From a virus: a DNA stretch of 32,978 nt. A model generated the notes under the pieces. The model saw nothing but the letters and a program-made list of their open reading frames with translations. It ran no database searches and was not told where the DNA came from. Made by a program: the position numbers and the translations under genes. Of the stretch, positions 17,630-23,586 are shown piece by piece. The first letter of the stretch is position 1. Each line of letters begins with the position of its first letter. Location of the stretch: positions 1 through 32,978 of IMG/VR virus record IMGVR_UViG_3300030117_001754, one strand, 5' to 3'.

Positions 17630-17743
17630 CTAATACTTGGGTTTACTTTTCATTTTTTTCATCATACTTGTTCTTTTACGTTTGCCACGTTTTTTTTCGT
17701 ATGATGTTTTTTTCTTTTTCATCCCAGCAAGTTTATACATCAT
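17630..17743 (-). CDS. very small Lys/Arg-rich protein, 37 residues
   Basis: The frame runs from ATG ATG at 17743 to TAG at 17632-17630. It begins MMYKLAGMKKKKTSYEKKRG and ends KRKRTSMMKKMKSKPKY. Roughly half of the residues are Lys or Arg. The start overlaps the preceding stop in ATGA fashion, and a downstream gene with strong ribosome site follows 9 bases later. Lys-rich reading frames can arise by chance in T-rich strands, so coding status rests on the tight overlaps and conserved layout of the cluster. Confidence 0.5.
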   Translation of the reverse strand: MMYKLAGMKKKKTSYEKKRGKRKRTSMMKKMKSKPKY

Positions 17744-17814
17744 TTGTCCTCAACCACTACTATGTTGGTTCGCCATTTTGGGTTGCGTATATACACTGGT
17801 CTTGTTCTATCCAT
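17740..17814 (-). CDS. putative 24-residue protein
   Basis: The short frame starts at ATG 17814 and ends at TGA 17742-17740. It encodes MDRTRPVYIRNPKWRTNIVV followed by VEDK. It fills the gap between two accepted small genes, its stop overlaps the next start, and it starts 5 bases after the upstream stop. No clear ribosome site of its own is seen. Function is unknown and it may be only a translational bridge. Confidence 0.35.
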   Translation of the reverse strand: MDRTRPVYIRNPKWRTNIVVVEDK

Positions 17815-17818
17815 TTAA

Positions 17819-18085
17819 TTATCCTAATGTTGTTTTGCCATCTCTAGGGTTTCTAACTGTACCAAGTGCTACCGTATTTGTTCCTCCGGGTAACACGCCA
17901 CCCACTAAGGAACGCCCTACTTGTCGACTACGTTTTCTTGTACTTCTTCGAGCAACAATCTTTTTGCCCTCTGGGTCAGTTTTCTTAGGTGCTTGGGTTA
18001 TGGCTGCTGACTGACCACCGCCACCACCGCCACCACTAACAATTTTTTTTACTGGAGCAACAACACTTTTAACAACACCACCCAT
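17819..18085 (-). CDS. small Gly-rich basic virion-like protein
   Basis: This 88-residue protein starts MGGVVKSVVAPVKKIVSGGG, followed by a run of seven to eight Gly, then RSTRKRSRQVGRSLVGGVLP and GGTNTVALGTVRNPRDGKTT. The amphipathic N-terminus, Gly linker and Arg-rich centre look like a small structural protein that contacts DNA or membrane. No family is recognised. It overlaps the previous gene at its stop by one base and so belongs to the same transcript. Confidence 0.55.
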   Translation of the reverse strand: MGGVVKSVVAPVKKIVSGGGGGGGQSAAITQAPKKTDPEGKKIVARRSTRKRSRQVGRSLVGGVLPGGTNTVALGTVRNPRDGKTTLG

Positions 18086-18354
18086 TATGTATACCTCTTT
18101 GTAGTTTCGTATGGATTTCTAGTAACAGAACTGGTTGGGGTCATCTCTCCTCCAGATACGCCAAGCTGGGGAATCAGTCGGTCTTGTGAATACAGTAGTC
18201 GCCCACCTCTCCTCCTAGCACGTTTGCTAGCTGATAATTTACGTAGCTCTGAACGCTCTTTGGCCTCAACGCTTGCCTCTCTTTTTGCTAAAGCAGCATC
18301 AGCCTCCGATGTATCAACCTTTGGTATTTTTGGTGGACTAAATAAACTACCCAT
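18085..18354 (-). CDS. small virion-associated-like protein
   Basis: This 89-residue protein, starting at ATG 18354 rather than 18372, begins MGSLFSPPKIPKVDTSEADA. A charged helix AALAKREASVEAKERSELRK and an Arg-rich stretch SKRARRRGGRLLYSQ follow. The end has PTSSVTRNPYETTKRYT. The short MGSLFSPPKIP start followed by a helix and RGR..LL pattern is common among small phage proteins next to internal virion or connector genes; function is not known. The frame overlaps the end of the GNAT gene by 8 bases. Confidence 0.55.
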   Translation of the reverse strand: MGSLFSPPKIPKVDTSEADAALAKREASVEAKERSELRKLSASKRARRRGGRLLYSQDRLIPQLGVSGGEMTPTSSVTRNPYETTKRYT

Positions 18355-18841
18355 TTCTAAATAACCTCGCATACATTATGTAATCAACTTTGTCTGGCCC
18401 ATACTGCCGACAAACCCCTTCTTTTTTAAAACGCATTTTTTCAATCCATTTGATTGCTCTTGCGTTGTTTGCTTTAACTGTACAGTGTATTCTGTGTAGA
18501 TTCAACTGCTTTGCAGTCGTAAGCATAAATTTAAACGCACCTTTATGAAACTTGGTTTTGTACTGCTGCATCATATTTTTGTCAGGTATCATCCATATCT
18601 CTGCTACGTGAGGCCAGACGGGTATGACCCCAAAACAAGTCAAGGGTTTACCATCAATACAAACGGCATAAGCATAGTCTCCAACGCTGTCAATGTGAGC
18701 GAAGTAATTTGGAAAATCGTTTATCATCTGTATATCTTCTACATGCAAATCCATCAGGTTTAGCAAGTAAGATTTGAACGGTACAACACTAATGTTGGTG
18801 TTTTCAATCGCAAACGCTTTTTCTAAATCTATGTAAGTCAT
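18347..18841 (-). CDS. GNAT-fold protein (gp13 / internal virion protein A-like)
   Basis: This 164-residue protein has GNAT-fold hallmarks: substrate side ISVVPFKSYLLNLMDLHVED, the central strand AYAVCIDGKPLTCFGVIPVW, EIWMIPDKNMM, and the C-terminal VKANNARAIKWIEKMRFKKE followed by DYIMYARLF. It matches the acetyltransferase-like proteins found next to terminase or connector genes of T7-like phages (gp13-type). The acetyl-CoA pyrophosphate loop (Q/RxxGxG/A) is not evident, so it may be structural rather than catalytic. Its start overlaps the terminase stop by 4 bases. Confidence 0.75.
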   Translation of the reverse strand: MTYIDLEKAFAIENTNISVVPFKSYLLNLMDLHVEDIQMINDFPNYFAHIDSVGDYAYAVCIDGKPLTCFGVIPVWPHVAEIWMIPDKNMMQQYKTKFHKGAFKFMLTTAKQLNLHRIHCTVKANNARAIKWIEKMRFKKEGVCRQYGPDKVDYIMYARLFRNG

Positions 18842-20355
18842 GCAAAAATATCAAAGTCAGTTTTTGCAGTTGCTTGACGATGACGTTGTGTTGACCCTCT
18901 GGTCAACTGACGATGTTCTCCACCACCCAACATAAGGTACATGTAGGCATCCCCAACGTGAGAATGTTGGTTTTTAAATGGCTGGTCTTTGTAGCGTTCG
19001 TGGCCAGCTATCTGCACTCTTCGAAAGTGATAGCCACCACTCAAGGCTTTTCTGGTTCGTTCACATTTGGCTGCCACCAACAATCCGGGCTTACCATCTA
19101 TCAAACGATTCATGGGCATTGCACCAGCCTCACGCCTGACTTTAAAATCGTTACTGGCAGTAGGTCTTGCGTTCATCCCTAAAGTTTTTAAATGGTCAAA
19201 CGCTGTTACTTCATAGATTTGGTCTCGCTGCTGTCCTGCCGGGTCTCCGAATATCATAACCTCGTACTTAGGATACTTGGCCTCTAGTTCAGATTTTAAC
19301 ATGTGGCCGAACCTTTCTAACCCCATATCAAACGTAACCAACTCATCTAAAATTACCCAGCGACCATTGTTCAATTTTTGACCAAATACGGCTGCTGGCG
19401 TTAATCCAAAGTCAAGGCCAATTTGGATTGGTACGTTTGGGTCTGGCTCAATAAAATCTTCGGTCATAATCGCATCATCATATTCTGGTAAGATAGGTTT
19501 GCCTTCCTGCACATAGGTGTAAACGCCTTGTGCGTAACAACGCACCCAGTCTAAATTTTTTCCCAACATGGTTTGCTCGTAATATCCAGAGGGTAAATTT
19601 TTAAGATTTTCTGCTTTGGGGTTGGTCTGCCACCATTTCCCACAACTAAAAACAAAACCGTTGGCCTCCGGGTTCTCTGGCAATTCCTCTTTGGTTACTT
19701 CCAAAACACCACCCGGCTGATTAAAAAACTTCCATGCGTACTTGCCTTTCATTGGTTCTTTTTCTGCCAGCCGATACCACCAGTGGTCAGAATCCATTGG
19801 GTTTGTGTCCATCCATACGCCACGCCAAGTAGGGCCACCATCTGCTTTGGTTGGGTATCGCCCTACCCGGTGGGTCAATCCATCGACAACAGCTTTGGGC
19901 AACTCTCTGGCCTCGTTAACCCACGCACCAGTCAGCTCCATTGACAGTAACTTACGAACATCTTTTGGTTGGTCTAATGCAAGAAAAATAACCTCGCAGT
20001 CAATCCCAGCAGCACCATCTCTAGCTGGCAATTTTATATGATGCGTCAACGGTGGCGACCATCGCATTGCACCCCAAATGTTTTCCGGGAAGATTTCTTG
20101 CCATGTTTTAATCGTGGTGGTTCTTAATTCAGGATAACTATTACGCACAATCGCAAAACGTGTATATCGAATACCATCTCTAGGAGATACTTTCTGCTTG
20201 ACGGCACGCAGCATAATCTCAGCAGCACACGCATACGATTTGCCCGAACCGACTGGGCCTTTGAGGCCACGCACAAAAGCATTGTTTTGCAGAAACTGCC
20301 ATACCGTAGGACTGGTGGTAAAGTTAAGTTTTAAGTCTGCTTTCTCTTCCATCAT
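18838..20355 (-). CDS. terL: terminase large subunit
   Basis: This 505-residue packaging motor has Walker A GPVGSGKS at residues 33-40, an adenine-binding or arginine region with RNSYPELRTTT, a Walker B-like strand ELTGAWVNEAREL, and a nuclease domain with QIGLDFGLTPAAVF, VMIFGDPAGQQRD and HSHVGDAYMYL carrying three acidic metal ligands. It pumps DNA through the portal and cuts concatemers. The small-terminase gene lies upstream. The start at 20355 is ATG ATG, overlapping the stop of a 69-residue gene. Confidence 0.95.
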   Translation of the reverse strand: MMEEKADLKLNFTTSPTVWQFLQNNAFVRGLKGPVGSGKSYACAAEIMLRAVKQKVSPRDGIRYTRFAIVRNSYPELRTTTIKTWQEIFPENIWGAMRWSPPLTHHIKLPARDGAAGIDCEVIFLALDQPKDVRKLLSMELTGAWVNEARELPKAVVDGLTHRVGRYPTKADGGPTWRGVWMDTNPMDSDHWWYRLAEKEPMKGKYAWKFFNQPGGVLEVTKEELPENPEANGFVFSCGKWWQTNPKAENLKNLPSGYYEQTMLGKNLDWVRCYAQGVYTYVQEGKPILPEYDDAIMTEDFIEPDPNVPIQIGLDFGLTPAAVFGQKLNNGRWVILDELVTFDMGLERFGHMLKSELEAKYPKYEVMIFGDPAGQQRDQIYEVTAFDHLKTLGMNARPTASNDFKVRREAGAMPMNRLIDGKPGLLVAAKCERTRKALSGGYHFRRVQIAGHERYKDQPFKNQHSHVGDAYMYLMLGGGEHRQLTRGSTQRHRQATAKTDFDIFA

Positions 20356-20561
20356 TGCACTGTGTTTAAAAGTTCTTCACGCTCATATTGGTCTAACTTT
20401 TTTTTTCTTCTGATAATTAAATCACATTCTGCTGGCGACCGTTTGGCTAGTCTTGAGAACTCCGGGATAGACAGCCCTTTACGAAATATACCAGCCGTCA
20501 GGGTATCAACTTCTTTAACTGTTAGGGGTCTCTTCGACAACCCCGTTTTCATGTTGACCAT
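20352..20561 (-). CDS. small protein between terminase genes, unknown function
   Basis: This 69-residue frame starts within the 3' end of the small terminase gene (47 bases overlap) and ends over the large terminase start. It contains LTVKEVDTLTAGIFRKGLSI, then PEFSRLAKRSPAECDLIIRR, which could fold as a helix-turn-helix, and a basic KKKLDQYEREELL end. It may be a second DNA-recognition factor for packaging. No family is recognised and the overlap lowers certainty, but start and stop coupling on both sides supports it. Confidence 0.5.
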   Translation of the reverse strand: MVNMKTGLSKRPLTVKEVDTLTAGIFRKGLSIPEFSRLAKRSPAECDLIIRRKKKLDQYEREELLNTVQ

Positions 20562-20997
20562 CCACTACCTCTGCGTCTATTGGTTCTGGGCCTTGCATCA
20601 CAATACCCACCACCGATGGTTTATCGATATCTTCTTGCTGTTCAAGCAAACCTGCTGCTTTGGCAAGGATTCGCAATACTGCCACCTTATCGTGCATTTC
20701 AACCTCTAACTGTGGCCCTGCCTTAGTAGGTGTTACCTTTATCTTTTTAATGGCCTTAATGGCCGAATCAGAGAGCGAGAGAGCGTCTTTGACAAAGACA
20801 TTACCTGCCTCATCCCAAGATACCACATCAGTGATGTTTGCAGTGCCAATCGCAATCAACTCTTTTGCTACAGCCTCTTTGTTGTGTTCTATGGTTTCTG
20901 ACTTCTGTATACGCCTTTGCACAACACGTACGCCACCAAACCTATCCAACGGAGGCTTGACAATACGTTTCTTTTTTTTGTCAGAAGGGGATGTCAT
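20515..20997 (-). CDS. terS: terminase small subunit
   Basis: The ATG at 20997 gives 160 residues; a TTG at 21003 is a possible alternative. The N-terminus is basic (SDKKKKRIVKPPLDRF). The C-terminal half has SLSDSAIKAIKKIKVTPTKA followed by QLEVEMHDKVAVLRILAKAA and GLL, the recognised closing motif of phage small terminases. The small subunit binds the packaging site and loads the large subunit. It directly precedes the large subunit region, and the start lies within the end of the SSB-tip gene, a 17-base overlap. Confidence 0.8.
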   Translation of the reverse strand: MTSPSDKKKKRIVKPPLDRFGGVRVVQRRIQKSETIEHNKEAVAKELIAIGTANITDVVSWDEAGNVFVKDALSLSDSAIKAIKKIKVTPTKAGPQLEVEMHDKVAVLRILAKAAGLLEQQEDIDKPSVVGIVMQGPEPIDAEVVDGQHENGVVEETPNS

Positions 20998-21310
20998 CGT
21001 CAAAATCTTCTTTTCTAGTTTGTTCGTCTTTTAGGATGTTTTTGCTTTTGTGTATCGCCTCTCGTACGGTTTTATTTTTTTTTTGACCTGTGTTCTCAAA
21101 AACTCGAAAAAACGCTTTTTGGTCTCCTTTCCCGTAAGGCATTGCATCGTCTTTGCTGTAAACCTTAATGTCTAACGCTCCGTCTACATCCATATCGTTT
21201 TGGAAGTCTCTGCCTTGCCATACTTCGATAATGTAGAATCCGGGTGTCAAATGAATTTCTTTTCCTTCGTATACTGCAAAGGTTCTATTGCTGTACTTTG
21301 GGCCTGCCAT
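20981..21310 (-). CDS. DNA-metabolism protein with SSB-type C-terminal tip
   Basis: The ATG at 21310 follows GGAGACGAAAT and gives 109 residues. The body (NRTFAVYEGKEIHLTPGFYI, then VWQGRDFQNDMDVDGALD, KVYSKDDAMPYGKGDQKAFF) is beta-rich like an OB-type or small single-strand binding domain. A basic stretch follows, then the last eight residues read DFDDDIPF, the same acidic tip that ends bacterial SSB and docks host replication and repair proteins. Most likely it is a phage single-strand DNA-binding protein or a mimic of the SSB tip. The longer reading frame upstream (to 21397) has no ribosome site. Confidence 0.72.
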   Translation of the reverse strand: MAGPKYSNRTFAVYEGKEIHLTPGFYIIEVWQGRDFQNDMDVDGALDIKVYSKDDAMPYGKGDQKAFFRVFENTGQKKNKTVREAIHKSKNILKDEQTRKEDFDDDIPF

Positions 21311-21349
21311 ATTTCGTCTCCGTAAATGTTGCAAAAAAATTGCGTAATA

Positions 21350-21411
21350 CCCCCTATATATACGTGCGTGGTGGGGGGGGGATGTACCCGTATACAAAAA
21401 TAATTATTTTT
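21350..21411. other. G9 tract, C5/G hairpin and 16-bp perfect AT palindrome
   Basis: In the 187-base gap between the initiator stop and the SSB-tip gene lie C5 at 21350-21354, nine consecutive G at 21373-21381 able to pair with it, and a perfect palindrome AAAAATAATTATTTTT at 21396-21411. On the minus strand, a perfect TATAAT lies at 21436-21431 upstream of these, with a weak -35. The stretch probably holds transcription signals for the packaging genes. Confidence 0.45.
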
Positions 21412-21497
21412 CTGCCCTTGCACGTAAAGCATTATAGACTATCCCAGCGTAAAATAAAAACATTTACATTTCCCTGACGTTCGTATGGGTCATGTAT

Positions 21498-22370
21498 TTA
21501 CCTTGGCATCTTAGTTGAGCGTGCTGCCTCGTCCAGTAATCGCTGCACATCTGACTTGCCTTGGTCTCTGTTGAATAACGCATCCTTAAAGAACATGATA
21601 GTGTTTGGTGCATCGCTGTATGGTTTATTATCCTTCTGCCATCTGATGCAATGCTTGATACGTTTAACTGCATACTCTGCATCAAGGCCTTTGTTCAGCC
21701 AACCTACAACTATCTCTACATGTTTTTCTGTATATTGTTTTCTTTGGCCGTATATTTCCTCTGTATATTTTATATACATCTTTATAATATATTTCGCCTT
21801 AGTATATATACTAGTGTTATCTTTGTTGTTATGTATGCACTCTGACTGCATACTTGAATATGCACTCTGAGTGAATATCTTCTTTTCCTTATGTTCTTTT
21901 ATACACAAGTTATCCACAGACTTATCCACAGGCTGCCTTCTCTTCGTAGGTAGTTTTGTTTTCTCAAATCCTTTTGGCCCGGCATGCACTTCTGGTTTCT
22001 CAGTAAAGTCTCGCTCCTCAGTCGTGGCCGTTGCTTTGGCTGTATCCTCGTCAATCTTCTCATCGAACACCATGTAGTATTTGTTGCCTTTGAGACCCGG
22101 ATGCTTTTTGGCGTAACGTAAATAATCCCACTCAATCAGTTTCTTTATGTGTCTGGATACGGTTGACTGGTTCAGGCCTAGCTGTTTGGCAATGGTACTC
22201 TGATTTGGCCAGCAAACGCCTTGTCTGGATGTGTACATACCAAGACAACAGTAGACCATGAAAGTAGCCTTATAATGCCGCATACGCTTATCTAGGATGG
22301 CTCTTTGTGGTATCACCAAGAAATGTCCGATGGTTTTGCCTGTACCGTATTCTTTTTTATCTTTTTTCAT
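21498..22370 (-). CDS. phage replication initiator (lambda O-like, winged-helix)
   Basis: ATG at 22370, two bases past the upstream stop, gives 290 residues; longer frames begin within the upstream gene. Residues 12-100 form a DNA-binding region with helix-turn-helix WPNQSTIAKQLGLNQSTVSR, then IEWDYLRYAKKHPG as the wing. A hydrophilic linker, residues 105-185, is encoded by DNA that carries three DnaA boxes and dyad repeats. Residues 190-270 form a second domain with IIKMYIKYTEEIYGQRKQYT and WLNKGLDAEYAVKRIKHCIR, similar to the conserved C-terminal part of phage initiators that recruit the helicase. As in lambda O, the origin seems to lie inside the gene. No helicase or loader is encoded in the window, so host DnaB is probably used. 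Confidence 0.75.
   Translation of the reverse strand: MKKDKKEYGTGKTIGHFLVIPQRAILDKRMRHYKATFMVYCCLGMYTSRQGVCWPNQSTIAKQLGLNQSTVSRHIKKLIEWDYLRYAKKHPGLKGNKYYMVFDEKIDEDTAKATATTEERDFTEKPEVHAGPKGFEKTKLPTKRRQPVDKSVDNLCIKEHKEKKIFTQSAYSSMQSECIHNNKDNTSIYTKAKYIIKMYIKYTEEIYGQRKQYTEKHVEIVVGWLNKGLDAEYAVKRIKHCIRWQKDNKPYSDAPNTIMFFKDALFNRDQGKSDVQRLLDEAARSTKMPR
21720..21930. other. candidate replication origin inside initiator gene
   Basis: The segment combines three perfect DnaA boxes (TTATACACA at 21899-21907, TTATCCACA at 21910-21918 and 21922-21930), all in the same orientation and 11-12 bp apart, so on one face of the helix. Next come two copies of TATGCACTCTGA at 21834-21845 and 21859-21870, the first within a dyad. 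Then comes a very AT-rich stretch, about 21720-21830, containing the palindrome AGTATATATACT. This order of DnaA boxes, initiator repeats and melting region is that of a theta origin. Confidence 0.68.
21833..21853. repeat. dyad GTATGCA-N7-TGCATAC (initiator-site candidate)
   Basis: Inverted arms GTATGCA and TGCATAC surround seven bases. The core TATGCACTC, TG, ACTGCATA differs from the palindrome in the divergent control region (22675-22693, read on the minus strand) only by the two extra bases TG. A 12-bp direct repeat of the left arm lies at 21859. Binding by the phage initiator is inferred. Confidence 0.6.
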
Positions 22371-22372
22371 AC

Positions 22373-22645
22373 TCAGGGCCACATCTTCTTTGAAGGCATT
22401 CTCATTTTTAAATACGAAATAAAATAAAAAAGGTAATCTACATACCATTTTTCTTTGCCGAAATGTTTATACACTTCATAATGATTTCTGCCCTCAACGA
22501 TACAAGCAGAGTAATTTACTTCAACCCACTCTTCAGAACTGTTTTTTCTAGTAAATAGACAATCATCTAGCATTGTGTATTCACACTGATGTGGCTCGTA
22601 TGTAATTATTTCTATTTCTTTTTCTTTAAATTTATCTTTTTTCAT
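22373..22645 (-). CDS. 90-residue leader protein, unknown (weak ParB/Srx-like motif)
   Basis: This 90-residue protein is encoded just before the initiator, with a two-base gap between stop and next start. It begins with charged MKKDKFKEKEIEIITYEPHQ. The middle, VNYSACIVEGRNHYEVYKHF followed by GKEKWYV, resembles by eye the hairpin-plus-GERR pattern of ParB/sulfiredoxin-fold domains (residues 44-69). The remainder of such a domain is not evident, and the protein has no DNA-binding helix-turn-helix. The parS-like site lies 6 bases before its start codon. Function is unknown; autoregulation near that site is possible. Confidence 0.5.
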   Translation of the reverse strand: MKKDKFKEKEIEIITYEPHQCEYTMLDDCLFTRKNSSEEWVEVNYSACIVEGRNHYEVYKHFGKEKWYVDYLFYFISYLKMRMPSKKMWP

Positions 22646-22651
22646 AGTTTA

Positions 22652-22667
22652 TGTTTCACGTGGAACA
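22652..22667. promoter_or_regulatory. perfect parS site
   Basis: The plus strand reads TGTTTCACGTGGAACA. Its reverse complement, TGTTCCACGTGAAACA, matches all fixed positions of the bacterial chromosomal ParB site TGTTNCACGTGAAACA. It sits between divergent transcription units, and no complete ParB or ParA gene is seen in the window. Host ParB would be the obvious binder. It could also serve as an operator. Confidence 0.85.
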
Positions 22668-22674
22668 ATTATTT

Positions 22675-22693
22675 TTATGCAGTGAGTGCATAA
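22675..22693. promoter_or_regulatory. 19-bp palindromic operator candidate
   Basis: TTATGCAGTGAGTGCATAA has perfect 7-bp arms, TTATGCA and TGCATAA, around GTGAG. It lies 8 bases from the parS site and 28 bases before the first early -35 box. Its minus-strand form nearly equals the origin dyad at 21833-21853, suggesting one protein binds both. Confidence 0.6.
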
Positions 22694-22721
22694 GATATAC
22701 GAATAAATTTAATAATACTAG

Positions 22722-22750
22722 TTGACATAAGGTTTACCTTCAGGCATTAT
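22722..22750 (+). promoter_or_regulatory. early promoter P1
   Basis: TTGACA at 22722-22727, 17-bp spacer, CATTAT at 22745-22750 (4 of 6). A second half-site TTTACC begins 11 bases after the -35 start, a feature kept at the other early promoters. It fires toward the first early gene at 22783. Confidence 0.65.
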
Positions 22751-22782
22751 ACTTACATACGAAACAACAACGAGGAAATAAA

Positions 22783-22986
22783 ATGTCTAGTGTAAATATT
22801 GAATTTGAGATTAACACCGATAACGCAGCATTTGCTGACGACAAAGTATTTGAGATAAACGACATAGTGTTTAAGGCTCTTGATACTAAACTTTGGTTTA
22901 GTTACGAAAAAGATGACCACATCCAGTTGTACGATAGCAACGGTAACAATGTTGGTTACGCAAAGATAAAAGTTTATAACGACTAG
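22783..22986 (+). CDS. first early gene, small acidic protein
   Basis: This 67-residue protein, MSSVNIEFEINTDNAAFADD followed by KVFEINDIVFKALDTKLWF, is acidic and predicted to be mostly beta strand. An ACGAGGAAAT ribosome site precedes the ATG. It is the first gene behind early promoter P1, where phages often place host-takeover proteins. I do not recognise a family. Its acidic beta-rich nature would also fit a DNA-mimic or small inhibitor, but there is no direct evidence for either. Confidence 0.65.
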   Translation: MSSVNIEFEINTDNAAFADDKVFEINDIVFKALDTKLWFSYEKDDHIQLYDSNGNNVGYAKIKVYND

Positions 22987-22997
22987 TAGGAGGCAAT

Positions 22998-23186
22998 ATG
23001 AAAAAAGAAGTAAGATACTTACCAGAAAAGACACATTGTGATATTTGTACAGAGGAGTTTGAAAACGATTACGACAAACACAATGCTGAACCAATAAAGC
23101 ATGGAACTTGTTGTAGTGATTGTAATACAACTTTAGTTATCCCGGCACGTTTGGATATTATTCGAAAATGTGGTGGAATATTATAG
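22998..23186 (+). CDS. small zinc-ribbon-like early protein
   Basis: This 62-residue protein has two Cys pairs: HCDICTEEF near residue 14 and HGTCCSDCNTTLVIPARLD near residues 36-55, with His residues close by. The spacing suits a small zinc ribbon or treble clef. A GGAGG ribosome site precedes the ATG, and the gene shares P1 with the previous one. Such phage proteins may bind nucleic acid or host RNA polymerase, which here is only a possibility. Confidence 0.65.
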   Translation: MKKEVRYLPEKTHCDICTEEFENDYDKHNAEPIKHGTCCSDCNTTLVIPARLDIIRKCGGIL

Positions 23187-23215
23187 TTGACATAAGGTTT
23201 ACATTATGCAATAGT
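23187..23215 (+). promoter_or_regulatory. early promoter P2
   Basis: TTGACA at 23187-23192, 17-bp spacer and AATAGT at 23210-23215 (4 of 6). The first 16 bases, TTGACATAAGGTTTAC, are identical to P1, and the later ACTTAnATACGAAA is also shared, giving a conserved leader. Confidence 0.65.
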
Positions 23216-23244
23216 ACTTATATACGAAATAACCAAGAGGAAAA

Positions 23245-23523
23245 ATGATGACTAAATACAAAAAACTTCAAAAATTAATCTCAAAATACAAGACTGCAAA
23301 AGGTATTGTTAATGCTGCAAACGCCTTCTTTGAGAAAAACAACATTCAAGGTTCTGCAGGATTTGATATGTCAGAAGAAAGGAGACCATACATCGCCATC
23401 GAGGATGATTTCTTTCCGTATGAATGGGCGTATTATTTTTCAATCCCGGAGGACAGTCCAGCAGGAACAAGGTTCTACTCTGAGGCAGAAAACAATTCAG
23501 TGGTTATAATTAGAGAATTATGA
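23245..23523 (+). CDS. early protein, unknown function
   Basis: This 92-residue protein starts MMTKYKKLQKLISKYKTAKG, a basic amphipathic helix, followed by an acidic beta-rich part (GFDMSEERRPYIAIEDDFFP and YEWAYYFSIPEDSPAGTRF). I do not recognise it. It stands alone between promoters P2 and P3, with GAGGAAAA as ribosome site. Being independently promoted suggests a role in early infection. Confidence 0.6.
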   Translation: MMTKYKKLQKLISKYKTAKGIVNAANAFFEKNNIQGSAGFDMSEERRPYIAIEDDFFPYEWAYYFSIPEDSPAGTRFYSEAENNSVVIIREL

Positions 23524-23527
23524 TTAG

Positions 23528-23556
23528 TTGACAAATAGATTACAAAAGATTAACAT
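23528..23556 (+). promoter_or_regulatory. early promoter P3
   Basis: TTGACA at 23528-23533, 17-bp spacer, TAACAT at 23551-23556 (4 of 6), with ATTACA placed 11 bases after the -35 start as in the other early promoters. It precedes the 202-residue gene at 23587 and the small genes after it. Confidence 0.55.
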
Positions 23557-23586
23557 TAGAATATAAACGAAACAGGAGTACGAAAT

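Noticed and set aside
20981-21397. Longer start of the SSB-tip gene at 21397
   Set aside because: The extra N-terminus (MYTGTSPPHHARIYRGYY) is translated from the G-tract and promoter-like leader; ATG 21310 has the shared GGAGACGAAAT ribosome context.
21498-22448. Longer start of the initiator at 22448
   Set aside because: The extension lies within the upstream 90-residue gene and its residues (MVCRLPFLFYFVFKNENAFK) do not look like the family; ATG 22370 gives a clean junction.
22753-23130. Minus-strand frame of 125 codons across the first early genes
   Set aside because: It covers promoter P1's downstream region and two well-supported plus-strand genes with good ribosome sites.
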